From an uncultured Clostridia bacterium (lineage in GTDB: Bacteria; Bacillota; Clostridia; Christensenellales; Aristaeellaceae), in the NCBI GenBank assembly GCA_947166705.1, contig CAMVFE010000007.1:1-64000 (forward strand): DNA of 64,000 bases. Reading direction: 5' to 3'. The notes under the pieces were generated by a model, which was not told where the DNA came from, did not search any database, and saw nothing but the letters and a program-made list of their open reading frames with translations. Below are positions 53,562 through 63,681 of this stretch, in pieces. Within the stretch, counting starts at the first letter, position 1, and every line of letters begins with the position of its first letter. A program made the translations under genes and the position numbers.

Positions 53562-55703
53562 ATGCCGGAAAAGGAGAAAAAGGCCGGAGAGCAGCTGTCG
53601 GAAAGCCTGTATATCAACCGGGAGCTGAGCTGGATGGCGTTCAACCGCCGGGTGCTGCTGGAGGCGGCGGATCCGAGCGTGCCGCTGCTGGAGCGGCTGA
53701 AGTTTCTGATGATCTACCAGTCCAACCTGGAGGAATTTTACCGGGTGCGCATCGGCATCCTGACGCATCGGGATCTCGTGACGCCGGAGGAGGCGGACTG
53801 GCTTTCCAACATGCGGCCGGCGGAGCAGATTGAGGAGGTTCTGCGGGTCACGCGGGACCAGCAGGCCCTGATGGAGAACATCTGGAAGGAGATCCGGGAC
53901 GAGCTGCGCGCCCGCCAGGCGGACGTGCTGGACTTCCGGAAGATCAGCAAGGTGGACGAGCTGATGAGCAAAAAGCTCTTCGGCGACATCCGCGACCTGC
54001 TGTTTCCGAAGATCATCGCGGCGGATCAGCCCCTTCCCTTCCTGTGGAACGGGGAGACGAACATCATCGCCTTCCTGGGGCGGGGCATGGAGCAGCTCTG
54101 CATCATTCCGCTGCACCGCGTGCCGGCGTACCAGAGCTTCGAGATCGACGGATGCCAGAAGATCGTGCTGACGGATCAGCTGGTCCGGCATTTCCTGCCC
54201 CTGCTGCTGAAAAAAGAGGTGATCAACCAGTCCGCCATCGTCGAGGTGACGCGGAACGCGGACGTGCTGCTGTCCGGCGGGGAGGAACGCGACCTGCCCC
54301 AGAAGATTTCCGGCATGCTCAGCAAGCGGCAGCGGGAAATGCCGGTGCGGGTCCGGATCTACGGCAAGCTGACGGAGCCCGCCCGGGCGATGCTGATCCG
54401 GAAGCTGCGGGTGCCGGAGAACCGCGTGTTTTCGCAGCGGGTGCCCTTCGACCTGTCCTTCCGGTCCGCCATCGGCGGCGGGGCGGACATGCGGTATCCG
54501 GAGCGGCGGCCCGCCCGGGATATCGGCCTGAAGAAGGGAGAGTTCTTCCCGTATATCCGGGAGCACGACCTGCTGATGAGCTTCCCCTTCCAGAGCATGC
54601 TTTCCTTTGTGGACCTGATTTACGAGGCGGCGGACCGGCCGGAGGTGCGGTCCATTAAGATCACGCTGTACCGCATGTCCGCCTCCAGCAAGATCGCCGC
54701 GGCGCTGGCCTACGCGGCCGACCGGGGGAAGGATGTTTTCTGCCTGCTGGAGCTGCGCGCGCGGTTTGATGAGCAGAACAACATCGACTATTCCGAGATG
54801 CTGCGGGAGGCCGGGTGCCGGGTGGCCTACGGCCTGCCGGATCAGAAGGTGCACTCCAAGCTGTGCCTGATCACCCTGGAGGAGAACGGGGAGATCCGCC
54901 GGATCACGCAGGTGGGCACCGGCAATTACAACGAGACGACAGCGGAGCAGTACACCGACCTGTCCCTGATCACCGCCCGGGAGGACGTGGGGCTGGACGC
55001 GGAAGCGACCTTTGAGGCGCTCGAAAAGGGAGAGGTTCCCCCGGAGACGCGGGCGCTGTGGGTGGCTCCCCTGACCTTCAAGCCCCGGGTCATGGAGATG
55101 CTGGACCGGGAGATCGCAAAGGGTGAGCGGGGCCGCGTGGCGATGAAGCTGAACGCGCTGAACAGCCAGGACGTGATGGAAAAGCTGATCGAGTGCTCCC
55201 GGGCGGGCGTCCGGGTGGAGCTCTTCATCCGCGGCATCTGCGCCCTGCGCCCCGGGCTGCCGGATCTGACGGAGAACGTGACCGTTGTCAGCGTCGTGGG
55301 GCGCTGGCTGGAGCATTCCCGGATCTACAGCTTCGGTGAGGGCGGGGACCAGCGGCTTTTCATCGGCTCCGGCGATCTGCTGAACCGAAACCTGGAGCGG
55401 CGCGTGGAGGCGCTGGTCGAGGCGGTGACGCCGGATACCCGGGAGCAGCTGAACGAGATTCTCGACGCACTGCGCGCCGACCGGGAGAAGGGCTGGCGCA
55501 TGGCGGCGGACGGAACCTACGCGCGGGAGGAGGGCGGCGCGGGCACCTCGTCCCAGGAGGCGCTGTACCGCTATTTCAGCGAGAAGAAGGTTTCCCCGGC
55601 CGGCCCGGAACAGCAGGAAACCCGCCCCGGGCAGGCTCCGGAAGCGGAAGCGCCTGCCCGGAACGGGTTCCGGAGCTGGCTGAAAAAACATTTCGGGAAA
55701 TGA
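53562..55703 (+). CDS. ppk: polyphosphate kinase 1
   Basis: YINRELSWMAFNRRVLLEA, ITLYRMSASSKIAAALAYAADRGKDVFCLLELRARFDEQNNI, KVHSKLCLI, QVGTGNYNETTAEQYTDLSLIT. Confidence 0.95.
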   Translation: MPEKEKKAGEQLSESLYINRELSWMAFNRRVLLEAADPSVPLLERLKFLMIYQSNLEEFYRVRIGILTHRDLVTPEEADWLSNMRPAEQIEEVLRVTRDQQALMENIWKEIRDELRARQADVLDFRKISKVDELMSKKLFGDIRDLLFPKIIAADQPLPFLWNGETNIIAFLGRGMEQLCIIPLHRVPAYQSFEIDGCQKIVLTDQLVRHFLPLLLKKEVINQSAIVEVTRNADVLLSGGEERDLPQKISGMLSKRQREMPVRVRIYGKLTEPARAMLIRKLRVPENRVFSQRVPFDLSFRSAIGGGADMRYPERRPARDIGLKKGEFFPYIREHDLLMSFPFQSMLSFVDLIYEAADRPEVRSIKITLYRMSASSKIAAALAYAADRGKDVFCLLELRARFDEQNNIDYSEMLREAGCRVAYGLPDQKVHSKLCLITLEENGEIRRITQVGTGNYNETTAEQYTDLSLITAREDVGLDAEATFEALEKGEVPPETRALWVAPLTFKPRVMEMLDREIAKGERGRVAMKLNALNSQDVMEKLIECSRAGVRVELFIRGICALRPGLPDLTENVTVVSVVGRWLEHSRIYSFGEGGDQRLFIGSGDLLNRNLERRVEALVEAVTPDTREQLNEILDALRADREKGWRMAADGTYAREEGGAGTSSQEALYRYFSEKKVSPAGPEQQETRPGQAPEAEAPARNGFRSWLKKHFGK

Positions 55704-55726
55704 TCGCGGCGCCCGCGGGCGCCGGA

Positions 55727-55752
55727 GCCTCCCGGGCGGACGCCCGGGAGGC
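55727..55752. terminator. hairpin between convergent ppk and zinc-ribbon genes
   Basis: gcctcccgggcg-ga-cgcccgggaggc, 12-bp arms; no strong T tract. Confidence 0.45.
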
Positions 55753-56451
55753 TTATTCCTTCCGGGCGCGCAGATGCTCCGGAAGGTCCACCGCCTTCTT
55801 TTTGCCCAGCTTATCCCGGACGAAGACCAGCGCGTCCTCCCAGGAGAAAGGGGTGCAGCGGACCGGGATCCGCAGCCACCAGGCGGGGGCGTAGAAGAGC
55901 AGATAGCATTTTTCCGGCCAGAGCTGGACGCGGGTCACCTCCCGCCAGGGCAGGTCCCGCTCATCCAGCCGGAGCACCGGGTTTGGGGATTCGGGATCCG
56001 CCTGCGCCATCAGGGCCGGGGATTTTCCCCGGGCGATCAGCTTCAGGGGCGTGGGCCGGGGAAGGTAGCGGGTGGCGTGCACGCCCCGGCTGTCCACGAC
56101 GTAGTCCATGAGCTCCGGGCCCTGCAGCAGCAGGAGGCCGAAAACCAGCGCGGTCAGGGCGCCCATCAGCAGGAGGACGGTCAGCGGGAAGCCGCTGCGG
56201 AAGAGCTTTTCCACGGCAGCCGCGCCGCCGGACACCGCCTCCAGAGCCAGCGCAAGGAGCAGCACCGCCAGCCCGGCGGGCAGCAGCCAGCGCATGACGG
56301 CGTTCCAGCACATCCAGTCCGCCGCCGGGCGGCGCTCGACGACCCAGGCGGCATGGACGGCCGTCTTCGGCAGCTTCGTGCCGCACAGGGGACAGACCTC
56401 CCCCGGCTCCACCTCCCGATTGCATTTTTTACAGGTTGCGGTCAGCGCCAT
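55753..56451 (-). CDS. zinc-ribbon membrane protein of unknown function
   Basis: MALTATCKKCNREVEPGEVCPLCGTKLPKTAVHAAWVVE, two TM pairs, PH-like soluble tail. Start moved to 56451 (upstream part of the 508-aa ORF looks spurious). Confidence 0.75.
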   Translation of the reverse strand: MALTATCKKCNREVEPGEVCPLCGTKLPKTAVHAAWVVERRPAADWMCWNAVMRWLLPAGLAVLLLALALEAVSGGAAAVEKLFRSGFPLTVLLLMGALTALVFGLLLLQGPELMDYVVDSRGVHATRYLPRPTPLKLIARGKSPALMAQADPESPNPVLRLDERDLPWREVTRVQLWPEKCYLLFYAPAWWLRIPVRCTPFSWEDALVFVRDKLGKKKAVDLPEHLRARKE

Positions 56452-56576
56452 GGCAGTTTCCTTTCCTTCAGACACACGGACCCGGGATGAAAGGCGCCCG
56501 AGGGGCGCGCCCGGATCCTTTTCTTCAATCCGAATTCTTTTTTTCAGTCCGGGGCCATTGCCTCCGGCGGCCGGGG

Positions 56577-58310
56577 TTATTTTTTCTCCAGGAAGGAAAC
56601 CATGACGTAGCCTTCCGCGCTGTCCGTCCGGACATGCACCCAGGCGGGATCCTCGCAGGTCTCCAGCACCACCAGCAGCTGATGGCGGTAAAGCCGCATG
56701 AGGATTTCCCCTGAGGAGGCGGGCTCCGCCCGCAGGTTCAGGGTGCTGTCGTCCGCGATGCCCTCCACGGCGGCCAGCCAGGCGCCCTCCGGCAGGGCGT
56801 CGGTGGAAACGGGCATCAGCGTCGGCCGCGGGGTGGGCGTCGCGGCGGGGCCGGGCGTTTCCGCCAGGACCGCGTCGGGAGTGGGCAGCGCCGCCATGCC
56901 GGCGGCGGCCTTTTTCAGCTGCATGCCGGGGTAGTAGAATTCCAGGATTTCCCGGAAGCTCTTTCCGTACTTCGCGGCCATCCACTGGGCGCCGCGCTGG
57001 CTCATGCCCACGCCGTGGCCGTAGCGCCCGGCGGTGAGCACGAAGGCGTTCTCCCCGGCCTCGGCGGTGATGATTTCGTTGTCCGCGCCGTAGATGCTCA
57101 GCCCCAGCGCCCGGACGGCGGCCGGGAAGAGGGGCAGGGACAGGGTGAAGGATCCCGCGGGCATGAAATCGCTGAGCTTCCGCTCCGGCACGGGCGTGGC
57201 GGTGGGCTCGGGGGTGGGCGTGGCGTCGTCGTCCGGCTCGAAGGTCAGGGGCGGCTCCGGCGTGGCCGGGGTCACCCACTGCTTTCCGGAGACGGAAAGG
57301 GTGATCTCCATCCGGGTCATCAGCCGGCTCGGCGGGTCAAAGCGGGGCGTGGTCAGGGTGAGGGCGGAGATGCCGTCCACCCGGAAGGCGTCCGCCTCCG
57401 GCACGAAATCCTTCATTTCCGGCTGGGCGAAGACCGCCTCCCGGATCAGGGCGAGGAAATCCGCCGGAAGGTCCCTCCCGTCCCTGCGCAGGACCGCCCG
57501 CCGCAGGGGGGATTCCGGGTTTTCCAGGTCGTAGGGATCGTCGGCGATGGCATAGCAGCGGGAGGCTTCCGCGCCGCTCCAGACATGGGCGGGCAGCTCC
57601 GTCTGGCCGCCGTTGGAGGCGCCGTAATAGCAGTTGGCCAGCGCGCCGCCGGAGGTGACCACCAGGCCCGCGGTTTCCGCGACGGCCTGGGCTGTGCGGG
57701 TGCGGGTGTTGTGCACCGGGCGGAAGACCTGGTCGTTCGTGGTGTCGACCACGTCGTAATCCCGGGCGGGATTCACCCGGGCAAGGGCGTAGGTCCGGGC
57801 GCAGACGGCCTGGGCCTTCAGGGCTTCGAGCGGGAAATCCTCGCTCATTTCATAGGGCACGACCCCCGGCAGATAGTCCTCGACGCTGAGGGTCAGCACC
57901 GGCTGCAGCTGGCCGCCGGAGACGGTGAGGCGCAGGTCGCCGGGGTACAGGCCGTCCCAGGGGGCGATGGTCACGCCGGAGGCCGAGGCGGGGCGGATTC
58001 CGGCCTCCCGGGCCAGATTCAGCGAAGCGCCGCAGTCCAGCGACGCGCCGGCGTAGAACAGGATGAGCCGGCCGTCCCGCACCTGCACGGTGATCCGGCT
58101 CCCGTCCGGAAGCCGCATGCGCCCCTCCTTCCCCCACGCGGCGGTAAACGCCCCGGAGAGGGTCAGGTCGATCCGGTCCGTCAGCGCCAGCCGGCGCAGC
58201 AGGACCCGGATGTTCGGCGCGGGCTGCTCCGCCTGTTCCCCGGGGGCGAGCCCGGGCAGCATCAGCAGGCAGAGCAGCAGGCAGAGCGCGCGGCGCAGAT
58301 TCCTCATCAC
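56577..58310 (-). CDS. SpoIID/LytB-domain secreted protein with C-terminal SH3-like region
   Basis: EDYLPGVVPYEMSEDFPLEALKAQAVCARTYAL, GRYGHGVGMSQRGAQWMAAKYGKSFREILEFYYPGMQL. Confidence 0.92.
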   Translation of the reverse strand: MMRNLRRALCLLLCLLMLPGLAPGEQAEQPAPNIRVLLRRLALTDRIDLTLSGAFTAAWGKEGRMRLPDGSRITVQVRDGRLILFYAGASLDCGASLNLAREAGIRPASASGVTIAPWDGLYPGDLRLTVSGGQLQPVLTLSVEDYLPGVVPYEMSEDFPLEALKAQAVCARTYALARVNPARDYDVVDTTNDQVFRPVHNTRTRTAQAVAETAGLVVTSGGALANCYYGASNGGQTELPAHVWSGAEASRCYAIADDPYDLENPESPLRRAVLRRDGRDLPADFLALIREAVFAQPEMKDFVPEADAFRVDGISALTLTTPRFDPPSRLMTRMEITLSVSGKQWVTPATPEPPLTFEPDDDATPTPEPTATPVPERKLSDFMPAGSFTLSLPLFPAAVRALGLSIYGADNEIITAEAGENAFVLTAGRYGHGVGMSQRGAQWMAAKYGKSFREILEFYYPGMQLKKAAAGMAALPTPDAVLAETPGPAATPTPRPTLMPVSTDALPEGAWLAAVEGIADDSTLNLRAEPASSGEILMRLYRHQLLVVLETCEDPAWVHVRTDSAEGYVMVSFLEKK

Positions 58311-58340
58311 GAAACACCTCCTGGTTGATCGGGGGACGGG

Positions 58341-59687
58341 TCAGGGCTTCTTCCCGGAGGCCCGGGACTCCTTCCAGGCCAGGATCTGCTCCAGGCGCTC
58401 CCGGTAGCGGGCTTCCTGCCCCTGATCGGTCGGGTGGTAGAAGCGGCGCCCCTTCAGATTGTCGGGCAGGCAGGGCATGGCGGTCATCTTTTCCGCGTAA
58501 TCGTGGGCGTACTGGTATCCCTTTCCGTAGTCCAGGCTCTTCATGAGCGAGGTGGGCGCGTTGCGGATATGCAGGGGCACGGGGGCGTCCGGCTCCTTCC
58601 GGATGGCCTCGGCTGCCTCCTGGGTTGCCATCTCCATGGCGTTGGATTTGCTGGCCAGGGACATGTAGACCACCGCCTCGGCAAGGTGGACGTTGCATTC
58701 CGGCACCCCGATAAAATGACAGGCCTGGTACGCCGCCACGCCGACCTCCATGGCCCGGGGGTCCGCCAGCCCGACGTCCTCCGCCGCGAAGCGGAGCACC
58801 CGCCGGGCGATGTAGAGCGGATCCTCCCCGCCTTCGAGCATCCGCATCATCCAGTACACGGCGGCGTCGGGGTCGGAATTGCGCATGGATTTGTGCAGGG
58901 CGGAGATCAGGTTGTAGTGCTCATCGCCGTCCCGGTCGTACATCAGGCTCTTGCGGGACAGGCACTGGGCGAGGACGTCGTCGGTGACGGTGATGCCGTG
59001 CTCGCCGGCGTCCCCGTTGAGCACGACCATCTCCAGCGTGCTCAGGGCGCTGCGGGCGTCCCCGTTGCAGAAGTCCGCGATGGCGCCGAGGGCGCGGTCG
59101 GAGATCTCCACATGCTCGCGCCCGAAGCCCCGCTCGTCCTTCAGCGCCCGGGTCAGCAGGCCCAGGATGTCCTCCCGGGTCAGGGCCTGCAGCACGAAAA
59201 CCTTGCAGCGGGACAGGAGCGCGCTGTTGATCTCGAAGGAGGGATTCTCCGTCGTGGCGCCGATCAGGACGATGCTGCCCTTTTCCACATAGGGCAGGAA
59301 GGCGTCCTGCTGCGCTTTGTTGAAGCGGTGGATTTCATCCACGAAGACGATCGTGCGCACGCCGTAGATGCGGTTCTCCTCCGCCTGGTTCATGACCTGG
59401 CGGATTTCCCGGATGCCGCTGGTGACGGCGGAGAAGTTGATGAAGGTGGCGCGGGTCTGCCGGGCGATGATCTGGGCCAGCGTGGTTTTCCCCACCCCGG
59501 GCGGGCCCCAGAAGATCATGGAGGAGATCGCGTCCGATTCGATGAGCCTGCGCAGCACCCGGCCCTCGCCGATCAGGTGCTTCTGGCCGGCGAAATCCTC
59601 CAGCGTCTCCGGCCGCATCCGTGCGGCCAGCGGCTGGCTTTCAAAGGCGCTGCTGTCCTGGGGAATCAGGGGGGTCATTTCAGGCAT
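58341..59687 (-). CDS. rarA: replication-associated recombination protein A (AAA+)
   Basis: PLAARMRPETLEDFAGQKHLIGEG, IFWGPPGVGKTTLAQIIA, FVDEIHRFNKAQQDAFLPYVEKG. Confidence 0.95.
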   Translation of the reverse strand: MPEMTPLIPQDSSAFESQPLAARMRPETLEDFAGQKHLIGEGRVLRRLIESDAISSMIFWGPPGVGKTTLAQIIARQTRATFINFSAVTSGIREIRQVMNQAEENRIYGVRTIVFVDEIHRFNKAQQDAFLPYVEKGSIVLIGATTENPSFEINSALLSRCKVFVLQALTREDILGLLTRALKDERGFGREHVEISDRALGAIADFCNGDARSALSTLEMVVLNGDAGEHGITVTDDVLAQCLSRKSLMYDRDGDEHYNLISALHKSMRNSDPDAAVYWMMRMLEGGEDPLYIARRVLRFAAEDVGLADPRAMEVGVAAYQACHFIGVPECNVHLAEAVVYMSLASKSNAMEMATQEAAEAIRKEPDAPVPLHIRNAPTSLMKSLDYGKGYQYAHDYAEKMTAMPCLPDNLKGRRFYHPTDQGQEARYRERLEQILAWKESRASGKKP

Positions 59688-59841
59688 GGGGAATCCTCCT
59701 CCGGGTTTGTGTTTCCCGCTGACAATCATAAAATATTATAACGCAGGCGGCGCGTTTTGACAAAGGCCGGCGGGATCCTTCCGGGAGGACCGCGGGGAAT
59801 CCGTCCGGGCAGGCAGGAATTGTTTTTTCCGTGTTTTATGC

Positions 59842-59871
59842 TTTACAAAGGGAAAGCACTTTTCTTATAAT
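59842..59871 (+). promoter_or_regulatory. candidate promoter for peptide SBP gene
   Basis: TTTACA-N18-TATAAT. Confidence 0.6.
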
Positions 59872-59946
59872 TTCGGGGCATGGACCGGGAAGCACCGGTT
59901 ATGCGGCAACAATTCCATATTCTAAGACAGGAAAGGACGATCTTGC

Positions 59947-61593
59947 ATGAAAAAGTATCTTTCTCTGCTTCTGGCAGCGGTGATGCTGCTGAGCGTCGTT
60001 TCCTTCGCTTCCGCGGAGGACGCGCGCTACCTGGGCGTGATGCTGTACACCAACGTCATGAGCCTGGATACGAACCTGGCGACGGACGGCGACTCCTTTG
60101 AAGTGATCGCCGACTGCATCGACGGCCTGACCCAGATGGACGCCGACGGCGCCGCGATTCCCGCGCTGGCCGAAAGCTACGATCTGTCCGACGACGGCCT
60201 GACCTACACCTTCCATCTGCGGGATGCCAGCTGGACCAACGGCACGCCCGTGACCGCGAACGATTTCGTGTTCGCGTGGCGGCGCATCGCGAAGGAAGCC
60301 GGCGAATATGCCTACATGCTGGACGAGATCGGCAACATCAAGGGCGCGGCCGCGATCATCCACGACGGCGCGGATCCCGCCACCCTGGGCGTCAGGGCCG
60401 AGGACGACAAGACCTTCGTGGTCGAGCTGGACGTTCCGGTGTCCTTCTTCCCCAGCCTGATGTATTTCCCCACCTTCTATCCGATCAACGAGGAGTTCTA
60501 CAACAGCGTGGGCGAGAGCTACGGCACCAGCCCCGAGACCTTCCTGAGCAACGGCGCCTTCCTGCTGGAGAGCTACACGCCCGGCGCGGCCAGCTTCAGC
60601 GTGAAGAAGAATCCGGACTACTGGGACGCGGCGCGCGTGCAGCTGGCCGGAATCAACTACCAGGTCGTGGGCTCCTCCGATAACGCCCTGACCGCCTTCC
60701 GGACCGGCGCGCTGGACATCGCGATGGTGAACGGCAGCCAGGTGGACGCGGTGAAGAAGGACGCGCAGCTGGCGGACCGGCTGACGGTGACCGGCGCCGG
60801 ATACATGTGGTACCTGTCCTTCAGCCAGACCGAAAAGAATGCCCAGGGCGGCAAGCTGGCCAACAAGAACCTGCGCCTGGCCATCACCAACGCCATCGAC
60901 CGGGACAACCTGGTTGACAACTACGTGATGGACGGCAGCCTGGCGACCTTCACCGCGGTGCCCCCGCAGTTTGCCGCCAGCGCCACCACCGGCGACGATT
61001 TCTCCGCGGACCAGGGCCTGTTTGCGGACTATGTCGGCTTCAATCCCGACAAGGCCGCGGAATTCCTGGCGAAGGCCAAGGAAGAGCTGGGCACGGAAGA
61101 ATTCGAATTCACCATGATCTACGGCTCCAACGAGGGCGACGAGGTGGCGAAGGTGGCCCAGGCCATCAAGGAAGACGTGGAAGACCTGCTGCCCGGCGTG
61201 ACCATCAACCTGCAGAGCATGACCAAGGCCGAGCGCCTGGACAAGATGCAGAATGACAACTACGACATCGCGCTGACCCGCTGGGGTCCCGACTATGCCG
61301 ATCCGATGACCTACCTGGGCATGTGGATCACCAACAACTCCAACAACTACGGCTTCTGGTCCAACGCAGAATATGACCAGCTGATCGCCGACTGCACCAC
61401 CGGCGCCTACATCACCGATTACGACGCGCGCTGGGATGCCATGCTGAAGGCGGAGACCCTGGTCATGCAGGAAGCGGTTATCGCGCCCCTGTACACCAAG
61501 GCGAACGCCAACCTGATCACCGAGGGCGTGAGCGGCGTGGACTTCCACCCCGTGGCGCTGAACCGCGTGTACAAGACGGCCGTGATCAAATAA
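59947..61593 (+). CDS. peptide/nickel-type ABC transporter substrate-binding protein (OppA-like, SBP_bac_5)
   Basis: Signal peptide; LAESYDLSDDGLTYTFHLRDASWTNGTPVTANDFVFAWRRI. Confidence 0.94.
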   Translation: MKKYLSLLLAAVMLLSVVSFASAEDARYLGVMLYTNVMSLDTNLATDGDSFEVIADCIDGLTQMDADGAAIPALAESYDLSDDGLTYTFHLRDASWTNGTPVTANDFVFAWRRIAKEAGEYAYMLDEIGNIKGAAAIIHDGADPATLGVRAEDDKTFVVELDVPVSFFPSLMYFPTFYPINEEFYNSVGESYGTSPETFLSNGAFLLESYTPGAASFSVKKNPDYWDAARVQLAGINYQVVGSSDNALTAFRTGALDIAMVNGSQVDAVKKDAQLADRLTVTGAGYMWYLSFSQTEKNAQGGKLANKNLRLAITNAIDRDNLVDNYVMDGSLATFTAVPPQFAASATTGDDFSADQGLFADYVGFNPDKAAEFLAKAKEELGTEEFEFTMIYGSNEGDEVAKVAQAIKEDVEDLLPGVTINLQSMTKAERLDKMQNDNYDIALTRWGPDYADPMTYLGMWITNNSNNYGFWSNAEYDQLIADCTTGAYITDYDARWDAMLKAETLVMQEAVIAPLYTKANANLITEGVSGVDFHPVALNRVYKTAVIK

Positions 61594-61617
61594 CCCCAAC
61601 AATTCCGGTTATCCATC

Positions 61618-61656
61618 AGTCAGGGCGGCCCTCGCGGCCGCTCTGGCTGGTTTTTC
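61618..61656 (+). terminator. terminator/attenuator-like hairpin between SBP and permease genes
   Basis: agtcagggcggcc-ctc-gcggccgctctggct followed by ggTTTTTC. Confidence 0.6.
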
Positions 61657-61687
61657 ATCTCAATGACGGAAAGAAAGCGGAATCGAT

Positions 61688-62638
61688 ATGACAAAATACG
61701 TCCTGAAACGGATCGGCACGGCGCTGCTGACGCTGCTGATCATCACCTTCCTGCTGTTCCTGCTGGTCCGCATCATGCCGGGGAATCCCTTCCCTTCGGA
61801 GCGCATGAGCGCGGACATGATCGCGAACAAGCGGGCGGAAATGGGCCTGGACGATCCGATCCCGGTGCAGTTTTTCAACTACCTGCGGAAGCTGCTGCTG
61901 GAGGGGGATTTCGGAAACGGAACCTCGCTGTACTACGGTGTGCCGATCAACTCGGTGCTGGCGACCTGCATGTCCAATTCCTTCCGCATCGGGGGAATGG
62001 CGATCCTGATCGGCACGGCGCTGGGGCTGCTGCTGGGCATTACCGCCGCGCTGAACAGGGGAAAGTTCCTGGACGGGTTCTGCACGGTGCTGTCCATCAT
62101 CGGCGTGTGCGTTCCGTCCTATGTTTTCCTGATTTTCCTGCAGTACTATTTCTCCTTCCGGATTCCCTTCTTTCCCTATTTCTTTGACGCGAAGAGGTTC
62201 CTGTTCTCCTCCGTCATTCCCTCCCTGTCCCTCAGCCTGTTCACCCTGTCCACCATCGCCCGGTTCACCCGGAACGAAATGGTGGAGGTGATGGACAGCG
62301 ACTATGTGCACCTGGCGGAGGCCAAGGGGCTGCACGGGGGAAGCCTCGTGCGCAGGCATGTGCTCCGCAACGCGCTGATTCCCATCGTGACGGTGCTTGC
62401 GCCGCTGATCGTGGACCTGCTGACCGGCGCGCTGGTGGTGGAGAAGATCTACGGCATCAACGGCATCGGCAAGCTGATGGTGGACGCCATTACCGGCGAG
62501 GGAATCGATTACAACTACGTGCTGGCGCTGGGGATTCTGTATTCCGCGCTGTATATCGGAATCATGCTCCTGGTGGATATTCTCTACGGCGTCCTGGATC
62601 CCCGGATCCGGGTTCAGGGAAAGGCGGGTGACGCGTAA
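61688..62638 (+). CDS. peptide ABC transporter permease (OppB-like)
   Basis: MTKYVLKRIGTALLTLLIITFLLFLLVRIMPGNPF, EAKGLHGGSLVRRHVLRNALIPIVT. Confidence 0.94.
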   Translation: MTKYVLKRIGTALLTLLIITFLLFLLVRIMPGNPFPSERMSADMIANKRAEMGLDDPIPVQFFNYLRKLLLEGDFGNGTSLYYGVPINSVLATCMSNSFRIGGMAILIGTALGLLLGITAALNRGKFLDGFCTVLSIIGVCVPSYVFLIFLQYYFSFRIPFFPYFFDAKRFLFSSVIPSLSLSLFTLSTIARFTRNEMVEVMDSDYVHLAEAKGLHGGSLVRRHVLRNALIPIVTVLAPLIVDLLTGALVVEKIYGINGIGKLMVDAITGEGIDYNYVLALGILYSALYIGIMLLVDILYGVLDPRIRVQGKAGDA

Positions 62639-63669
62639 TGTCGGAACAGGGCAGAAACGGTGCCGCGGCATATGTTCCGCAGCCGGGGGACTTTGAGTTC
62701 CTGACCGGCCGGGATATCGCCACGGATAAGAACTTCTCCTCCCTGAGCTACTGGAAGGGCGTGGCCATCCATTTCTTCAAGGACAAAAAGGCGGTGACCG
62801 GCCTGGTGATCATTCTGGCCATCATGCTGCTGAGCATTTTCGGGCCGATGATGAACAGCTACGGTTACCGGGATATCGTCTCCTTCCGGAACGAGAACAA
62901 CCGGAAGGTGGTGGCCAAGGGGATCGCGCCGCGGATTCCGGCGGTTCACGAGCTTTTCACGGGGGAGAAGTACGACGACGATTTCGCGGATCTCACCTTC
63001 TTCTTCGGCACGGACGACCTGGGGCGCGACCTGTGGACCCGCACCTGGTACGGGGCCCGGGTTTCCCTGATCATCGCCTTTGTCACCATCTTCATCGATA
63101 TGCTGATCGGGATGAGCTACGGGCTGATCTCCGGATATTTCGGGGGCCTGACGGACCAGGTCATGCAGCGGTTCGTGGAGATCGCCAACTCGGTTCCCCG
63201 GCTGGTGATCGTCTCGGTGCTGGCCATCTTCATGCCCAAGGGCATGGGGCTGGTGATCGTGGCGCTGCTGCTGACGGAATGGATCGGCATGAGCAAAATC
63301 GCCCGGGCGGAGATGCTGAAAACCAAGGAGCAGGAATACGTGCTGGCCAGCCGGACGCTGGGCGCCCGGAACGGGCATATCATCTTCAGCCAGATCCTGC
63401 CCAACACCATCGGGCCGATCATCACGCAGGTGATGTTCTCCATTCCGATCGCGATCTTCACGGAAGCCTTCCTGAGCTTCGTGGGCGTGGGAATCGCCCT
63501 GCCCCAGTGCTCCGTCGGCACCCTGATCGAGGACGGCTTCAACAATATCACCACCCTGCCCTACCAGATCCTGCCGCCGATCATCGTGCTGGCGCTGCTG
63601 ATGCTGGGCTTCAACTTCATCGGCGACGGCCTGCGGGAGGCGCTGGCGCCCAAGCTGGAAGACATGTGA
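62638..63669 (+). CDS. peptide ABC transporter permease (OppC-like)
   Basis: FGTDDLGRDLWTRTWYGARVSLIIA, ASRTLGARNGHIIFSQILPNTIGPIITQ. Confidence 0.94.
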   Translation: MSEQGRNGAAAYVPQPGDFEFLTGRDIATDKNFSSLSYWKGVAIHFFKDKKAVTGLVIILAIMLLSIFGPMMNSYGYRDIVSFRNENNRKVVAKGIAPRIPAVHELFTGEKYDDDFADLTFFFGTDDLGRDLWTRTWYGARVSLIIAFVTIFIDMLIGMSYGLISGYFGGLTDQVMQRFVEIANSVPRLVIVSVLAIFMPKGMGLVIVALLLTEWIGMSKIARAEMLKTKEQEYVLASRTLGARNGHIIFSQILPNTIGPIITQVMFSIPIAIFTEAFLSFVGVGIALPQCSVGTLIEDGFNNITTLPYQILPPIIVLALLMLGFNFIGDGLREALAPKLEDM

Positions 63670-63681
63670 GGAGGGGCGGAG

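Noticed and set aside
56452-57279. N-terminal extension of the 508-aa ORF at 55753-57279
   Set aside because: The extension is antisense/out of frame to the SpoIID-like gene and low complexity; the real start with zinc ribbon is at 56451.
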